A stretch of 64,000 nt of DNA from Spirochaetota bacterium (lineage in GTDB: Bacteria; Spirochaetota; UBA12135; COTS27; JAFLEE01), in assembly GCA_017302015.1 (NCBI GenBank), contig JAFLEE010000003.1, positions 1 to 64,000 of the forward strand, written 5' to 3'. Positions within the stretch are counted from its first letter, which is position 1. Each line of letters opens with the position of its first letter. Below are positions 60,479 to 64,000 of this stretch, one piece after another. The notes beneath the pieces are model-generated. The model ran no database searches. It was given only the letters and a program-made list of their open reading frames with translations, and was not told where the DNA came from. The translations under genes and the position numbers were made by a program.

Positions 60479-61357
60479 TCAGAGGGCGTCGAGGGCTTCT
60501 TCGAGTTCTTCGGCGTAGCGCTGGCGCACATCCCTGGGGCCGAGAATTTGGAAATGCCCGAGCCACGTATTGAGGAAGGCGCGGGCCTCGCTATAGCCCG
60601 AGAAGGAGAGTTCCACGTCGGTGACCCCGGGGTCCTTCGGATCGGGTTGGGAGACGCCGCCGAGGTGGGGGATCTTCTCGCGCAGGAAGGGCGCGGCGAA
60701 AAAGAAGCGCAAGGTGAGGTTCATGGGCTCGAGCGCGTTGAGGTCGACGAAGATATTATGGGAACGGCGGATGCGATCCGCCGCCGCGACCTTCCGCGCC
60801 GCCAGATCAGCGGGGATCTTATCCGCCGAAAGGAGCGGTCGCCGGGTGTTCTTCACCTGATCGAGGCGGAATTTGAGGATGAGCCCATCGGCGAGGTTCA
60901 GGAAAAAGAGGTACCACCGCTCGGCGTAGTGGCAGAAAAAGAGCGGCACGCCCCGCCGGATTTTTTCGCGGTAGAAGAACTCGATCGCATGGCCTTCCAG
61001 CACCGATTCCAGGAGCACCCGGAACTCGGGGCCCTCCAATGCCTGGGCGCCCGAGCCGGAATGGATGACGAACGCCTCGGCGGGAACATCCTGGGAGATG
61101 CCCGGCGCGGGGGCCGAGGCCGGGGACTCCGCGCGCTTCTGGAGGAGGGCGATATTCGCGTAGAGGCGTTCTTCCTCCCGGTCGTAGCGGACCGCCATCG
61201 GGAAGATCTCCACGAGCTCCTGGACATCCCGTGAAAAAGTCTTCTCCGAGATTTGATATTCGTCGCACACCCGCTCCCGAGAAAGGCCCGTGCGCCCGTC
61301 CTTCTGGAGCCAGAGGATCAGGTCGAAAAACCGGCGTGTCTTGCTTTGGTCGGCCAT
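60479..61357 (-). CDS. HTH-WYL transcriptional regulator
   Basis: 292 residues. An N-terminal winged helix (RRFFDLILWLQKDGRTGLSRERVC, then ISEKTFSRDVQELVEIF as recognition helix) and a WYL domain (AIEFFYREKIRRG, ERWYLFFLN) that binds small ligands or nucleic acids. The family regulates stress and defence genes. ATG 61357 lies directly at the stop of the upstream membrane protein (GTGATG); GTG 61360 is possible. Target unknown, perhaps the neighbouring membrane protein. Confidence 0.88.
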   Translation of the reverse strand: MADQSKTRRFFDLILWLQKDGRTGLSRERVCDEYQISEKTFSRDVQELVEIFPMAVRYDREEERLYANIALLQKRAESPASAPAPGISQDVPAEAFVIHSGSGAQALEGPEFRVLLESVLEGHAIEFFYREKIRRGVPLFFCHYAERWYLFFLNLADGLILKFRLDQVKNTRRPLLSADKIPADLAARKVAAADRIRRSHNIFVDLNALEPMNLTLRFFFAAPFLREKIPHLGGVSQPDPKDPGVTDVELSFSGYSEARAFLNTWLGHFQILGPRDVRQRYAEELEEALDAL

Positions 61358-62988
61358 CACTTCATCCGGGCCAGGAAGACGAGGGATCCCAGGGCGAAGA
61401 CCCCGCAGAAGGCGCCCAACGCCACGCGCATCGGGGTGACCCCCAGGGCGGCGGATTGCCATGCGGCGGCGTACGCCCCGGCGAAATAGACGAGGAGTAG
61501 AAGGGGGATGAGGAAGAGCAGGGCGAGGAAGTATAGGGGGTCGATGAGATGCTCCCGATTCCACCAAGAAAGCCCGGTAAGGAAAAGGCATAGGCCGAGG
61601 ATCCAGGCGGGAAGGAACCATTTGGCTTCCCGCAGGGCCCGGGTGAACCGGTCTCCCTGGCCGAGGCCTTGGGTGGCCAGCACGCGGTATTTTTCGAGGG
61701 CGAGGGGGGACAGGAGCCAGAGTTCCTGGTGCCAGGCCGGAAGCAAAAGAAGCGCCTGCTCCAGCGTGGCCGAAAGACCGGGAACCGCGAACGAGAGGCT
61801 TTTTTCGTCGCCGTTTTTAAGGAGGATGCGGTCTCCCTCCGCGCGCGCAAATCGGTAGGTGTGCCGGGTTTTTCCTTGGATCAGGACGACCTCTTCGAGA
61901 TAGACATAATCGATGCTCCAAAGGAACCGGGAAGCGGTGAGGGTGCCCTCCCCGACGCGGAAGGTCGTCTTACCGAGCCACGCGGCGTTGGTGAGGAAGC
62001 GGACGCGTAGCTGGTAATCCTGCACCAAGAACTCGTCGCGGCGCATGAGGGCCTCTGCCTTCTCGTAGCGCGCCTTCGCCTCGTCGCTCTTCGGATGGAG
62101 CAGCAGGAGATCCCGGGCCTTGGGGAAGGCTTCGTGCACCCGCCCGCCCGAGAGTTCTCCGTCAAGGGCCGCGAGTTCTTCCCGAAACCTCGTCTCGCGC
62201 ACCTCGGCCTCGGTCCGGCGGGATGCGGGCTCCGCCTCGAGGGCGAGCACCGTATCGCGCGCGGCCTCCAAGCGCCGCCGTTCGGCGAGAAACGGGCGGC
62301 CGGGGGGTACCTGCTCGAGGAGTTTCCCGTAGAGGAGGACGGCCGTGGCCCAATCCCGGCGGTTGCGGGCCTCCTCCGCCTTGGCTTCGATCCCGAGGAG
62401 GAGATCGCTGCGCTTGGGTTCCTTCTTCTCGAGGCCCCGCAGTGTCGCGTCTTTTCGGATGCGGTCCATGAGGCGGAACAGGTCGAGGTGGAAGGGGAAT
62501 TCCCGGCCCATGGCCTCGAGCCGGGATAGAACCTGCGCGCTGGAGGCTACGGGATCGCGTTTCCACCGGCTCTCCAACTCCTCCAAATCGGAGGCCCGCC
62601 GGATCTCCTCCAAGAGGGTCGCTTCCTCCGCCTTCCAGACGGCCTCCATCTTCAGGCGCAGGAGCGTGTCGGAGACGAGAAATTGCCCGACGACCGAGAG
62701 CCCGATGCCGAGGAGCACGAAACCCACCACCGGCGTCACCCAATGGGCCTGACTGCGGCTTTCCGCGTCGTGGAGGCCGGCGAACGCGAACGCGGGGGGC
62801 CCGAGGGCCGCGACGGGGAGGAGGACGGCGAAGTACTGCAGGAGTTGGACGAAGAATTGCCGGTTGGTCAGGGTTCCCAACGCCTCGGGGCCTGGAAAGA
62901 CCGTGAACACGAGGACTACGGAGGCGCCCGCGAGGAGGAGCAGGGCCACCAGGTAGGTCACCAAGAGGTTGAAGAGGACCCTGCTCAT
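61357..62988 (-). CDS. Membrane protein with helical repeats, unknown
   Basis: 543 residues. Three membrane helices at the N-terminus (about 5-30, 45-70, 83-105), a long extended helical region rich in Arg and Glu (about 115-330) that may form TPR-like or coiled-coil pairs, a beta-rich segment (about 330-415) and three helices near the C-terminus (about 450-470, 485-505, 520-540). No known family recognised. Divergent from the PASTA protein gene over a shared promoter gap. AAGG lies eight bases before the ATG. Confidence 0.72.
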   Translation of the reverse strand: MSRVLFNLLVTYLVALLLLAGASVVLVFTVFPGPEALGTLTNRQFFVQLLQYFAVLLPVAALGPPAFAFAGLHDAESRSQAHWVTPVVGFVLLGIGLSVVGQFLVSDTLLRLKMEAVWKAEEATLLEEIRRASDLEELESRWKRDPVASSAQVLSRLEAMGREFPFHLDLFRLMDRIRKDATLRGLEKKEPKRSDLLLGIEAKAEEARNRRDWATAVLLYGKLLEQVPPGRPFLAERRRLEAARDTVLALEAEPASRRTEAEVRETRFREELAALDGELSGGRVHEAFPKARDLLLLHPKSDEAKARYEKAEALMRRDEFLVQDYQLRVRFLTNAAWLGKTTFRVGEGTLTASRFLWSIDYVYLEEVVLIQGKTRHTYRFARAEGDRILLKNGDEKSLSFAVPGLSATLEQALLLLPAWHQELWLLSPLALEKYRVLATQGLGQGDRFTRALREAKWFLPAWILGLCLFLTGLSWWNREHLIDPLYFLALLFLIPLLLLVYFAGAYAAAWQSAALGVTPMRVALGAFCGVFALGSLVFLARMK

Positions 62989-63020
62989 CGTGTTACCTTC
63001 GTTCGAAAAACCCCGATTTC

Positions 63021-63036
63021 TATCGTATCATTAGAA
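63021..63036. promoter_or_regulatory. Bidirectional promoter motif (copy 2)
   Basis: TATCGTATCATTAGAA lies between the divergent membrane-protein and PASTA genes. The plus strand has TATCAT (63026-63031) and the minus strand TCTAAT (63035-63030) as overlapping -10 boxes. It matches the copy at 52381 in 14 of 16 bases. Confidence 0.5.
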
Positions 63037-63046
63037 CTTCACCCCG

Positions 63047-64000
63047 ATGAACCGCTTTCGCCGCCTCTGGGCGAACCTTAAAACCCTCTATGGAGCCTTC
63101 GTGGATTCCACCGTGCGCGATGCGGTGGAAACGCGGAGGCTGCTTCGCTTCGCCCTGCTTTGCCTCGCCATCTTCTTCGTGCTCTTCGGGGTCACCTTCG
63201 TGGCGCTCCTGCGCTTCTCCAAGGAAGTGCAGGTTCCCCAGACCGCGGGGAAAGACCTACTCACCGCCCTGAAAGAGATCCAGGCCCGGGGCCTTCGGGC
63301 AAGCGCCGTCCCGGTTTGGGACGACTCCCATCCCCGCTACATTGTCCTTTCCCAAAAGCCCGACGCTGGGATGTCCGTCCGACAGGGGCGCGTCGTGGAA
63401 CTTCGCGTCAGCCAAGGCAAGCGCCAATTGCCGATGCCCGACTTCAAGGGCATGCAGGCCTCCGAAGCGCGCTCCAGGCTCCTGGAACTCTTCTCTGGCC
63501 TCGACCGAATGCCTGAAATCCTCGAAATCCCCGGGGAAGAGCGGCGCGCGGGCTCGAACGCCCGGAAATTGCCGCCCGGGGCGGTGATCTCCCAGACTCC
63601 GGCCGCCAACGGGCTTATTTCTCCGGAACGCGATATCGTCCTCGTGGTCAGCCGTGGAAGCGGGGAGGGCCAATTCAAGGCCCCCAATTACCTCCTCCGC
63701 AGCATCGCCACCGTTTCGGCCGAACTGAAATACCTCGGCATCGAGGTCAAGAAAGAGGTCCGGGAAGCCTCCCGGCCCCAGGATGTGGGACGCATCTTCG
63801 GCCAGTCCGTCAGCGAAGGGAGCGAACTCCAGAAGGGCGACGCCATCACCTTCCTCGTCGGGGGCGAAAAGGGGCGCGGCTCCTCCCCCGATCGGCAACT
63901 CCTTCGCGTGCTCGTCGTCACGGTCCCCCTGGGTGACGATACCAACAAGAAGCGCAAGGTCCAACTCGTGGTGCACGACCAACTCGGCGACAAGACCGTG
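63047..64000 (+). CDS. PASTA-domain membrane protein, 3' end outside the window
   Basis: Open through the window end: 318 codons from ATG 63047. A basic cytoplasmic N-terminus (about 30 residues), one membrane helix (about 33-56) and three PASTA-type repeats follow (about 61-127, 130-205, 208-275), each about 65-75 residues, then the start of a beta-rich tail. There is no serine/threonine kinase domain before the helix, unlike PknB-type PASTA proteins. PASTA repeats bind peptidoglycan fragments, so it probably works at the cell wall. Confidence 0.85.
   Translation, partial: MNRFRRLWANLKTLYGAFVDSTVRDAVETRRLLRFALLCLAIFFVLFGVTFVALLRFSKEVQVPQTAGKDLLTALKEIQARGLRASAVPVWDDSHPRYIVLSQKPDAGMSVRQGRVVELRVSQGKRQLPMPDFKGMQASEARSRLLELFSGLDRMPEILEIPGEERRAGSNARKLPPGAVISQTPAANGLISPERDIVLVVSRGSGEGQFKAPNYLLRSIATVSAELKYLGIEVKKEVREASRPQDVGRIFGQSVSEGSELQKGDAITFLVGGEKGRGSSPDRQLLRVLVVTVPLGDDTNKKRKVQLVVHDQLGDKTV

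Noticed and set aside
1-64000. tRNA, rRNA, CRISPR arrays, insertion sequences and phage genes
   Set aside because: Intergenic gaps were read for cloverleaf ends, repeated spacers, transposase motifs and long terminal repeats; none was seen. A tRNA scan program was not available, so a short tRNA cannot be excluded with full certainty.

Overview
The window is a GC-rich, gene-dense stretch of a diderm (Gram-negative-type) bacterial chromosome. Lipoprotein signal peptides, a probable outer-membrane barrel protein and periplasmic multihaem cytochromes support two membranes. A kinase-less PASTA protein, a LytR-RsfS pair and an archaeal-type prolyl-tRNA synthetase are compatible with a spirochaete-like lineage, but that placement is an inference and low in confidence. 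No rRNA, tRNA, CRISPR array, insertion sequence or phage gene was seen. Genes are packed with NTGA start/stop overlaps (ATGA, GTGA and, unusually often, TTGA), and no stretch without a gene is longer than about 300 bases.

Layout. (1) 38-1938: a metallo-beta-lactamase-fold hydrolase and release factor 2. (2) 1966-16284, all on the minus strand: a surface-glycan glycosyltransferase, a small membrane protein, the nitrite reductase pair nrfHA, hypF, hypCDE, and a bidirectional NAD-linked [NiFe] hydrogenase operon hoxEFUYH with its maturation protease. This couples H2 and NAD(H) with ammonifying nitrite reduction, so an anaerobic or facultative lifestyle is likely; hypA and hypB are not in the window. 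(3) 16297-22465: flippase, two more glycosyltransferases, an NAD-sugar epimerase, a C-methyltransferase and an RmlC-like epimerase, forming a surface polysaccharide cluster. (4) 22516-25800: three tiny cysteine-patterned lipoproteins, another lipoprotein, a YD-repeat-like exported protein, a MauE/DoxX protein and a membrane-anchored rhodanese. (5) 25837-36245: RF3, an odd VKOR-DsbA-DsbA fusion, rhomboid protease, lipase-like hydrolase, apt, psd, an NtrY-like histidine kinase and a large helical-repeat protein. (6) 36261-41704: trpE, fused trpGD, trpC and proS. (7) 42429-46651 (minus strand): a probable catabolic operon (SDR, DapA-like aldolase, M20 amidohydrolase, outer-membrane protein, Fe-S uracil-DNA glycosylase) behind a perfect sigma-70 consensus promoter with a strong palindromic operator. 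(8) 46758-52376: serine dehydratase, methyltransferase, unknown protein, RsfS, LytR-type protein, exported protein. (9) 52410-56462: helical protein, voltage-sensor-domain protein without a pore, pseudouridine synthase, HAD phosphatase. (10) 56550-64000: LiaF-like protein, panB, GH31 glycosidase, methionine aminopeptidase, WYL regulator, membrane protein and the start of the PASTA protein.

The points most worth a second look are the family of mini-lipoproteins with conserved cysteines lying close to thiol/disulphide genes, the pore-less voltage-sensor receptor, the VKOR fusion that has lost its CXXC centre, and the operator-covered consensus promoter at 46656-46704.
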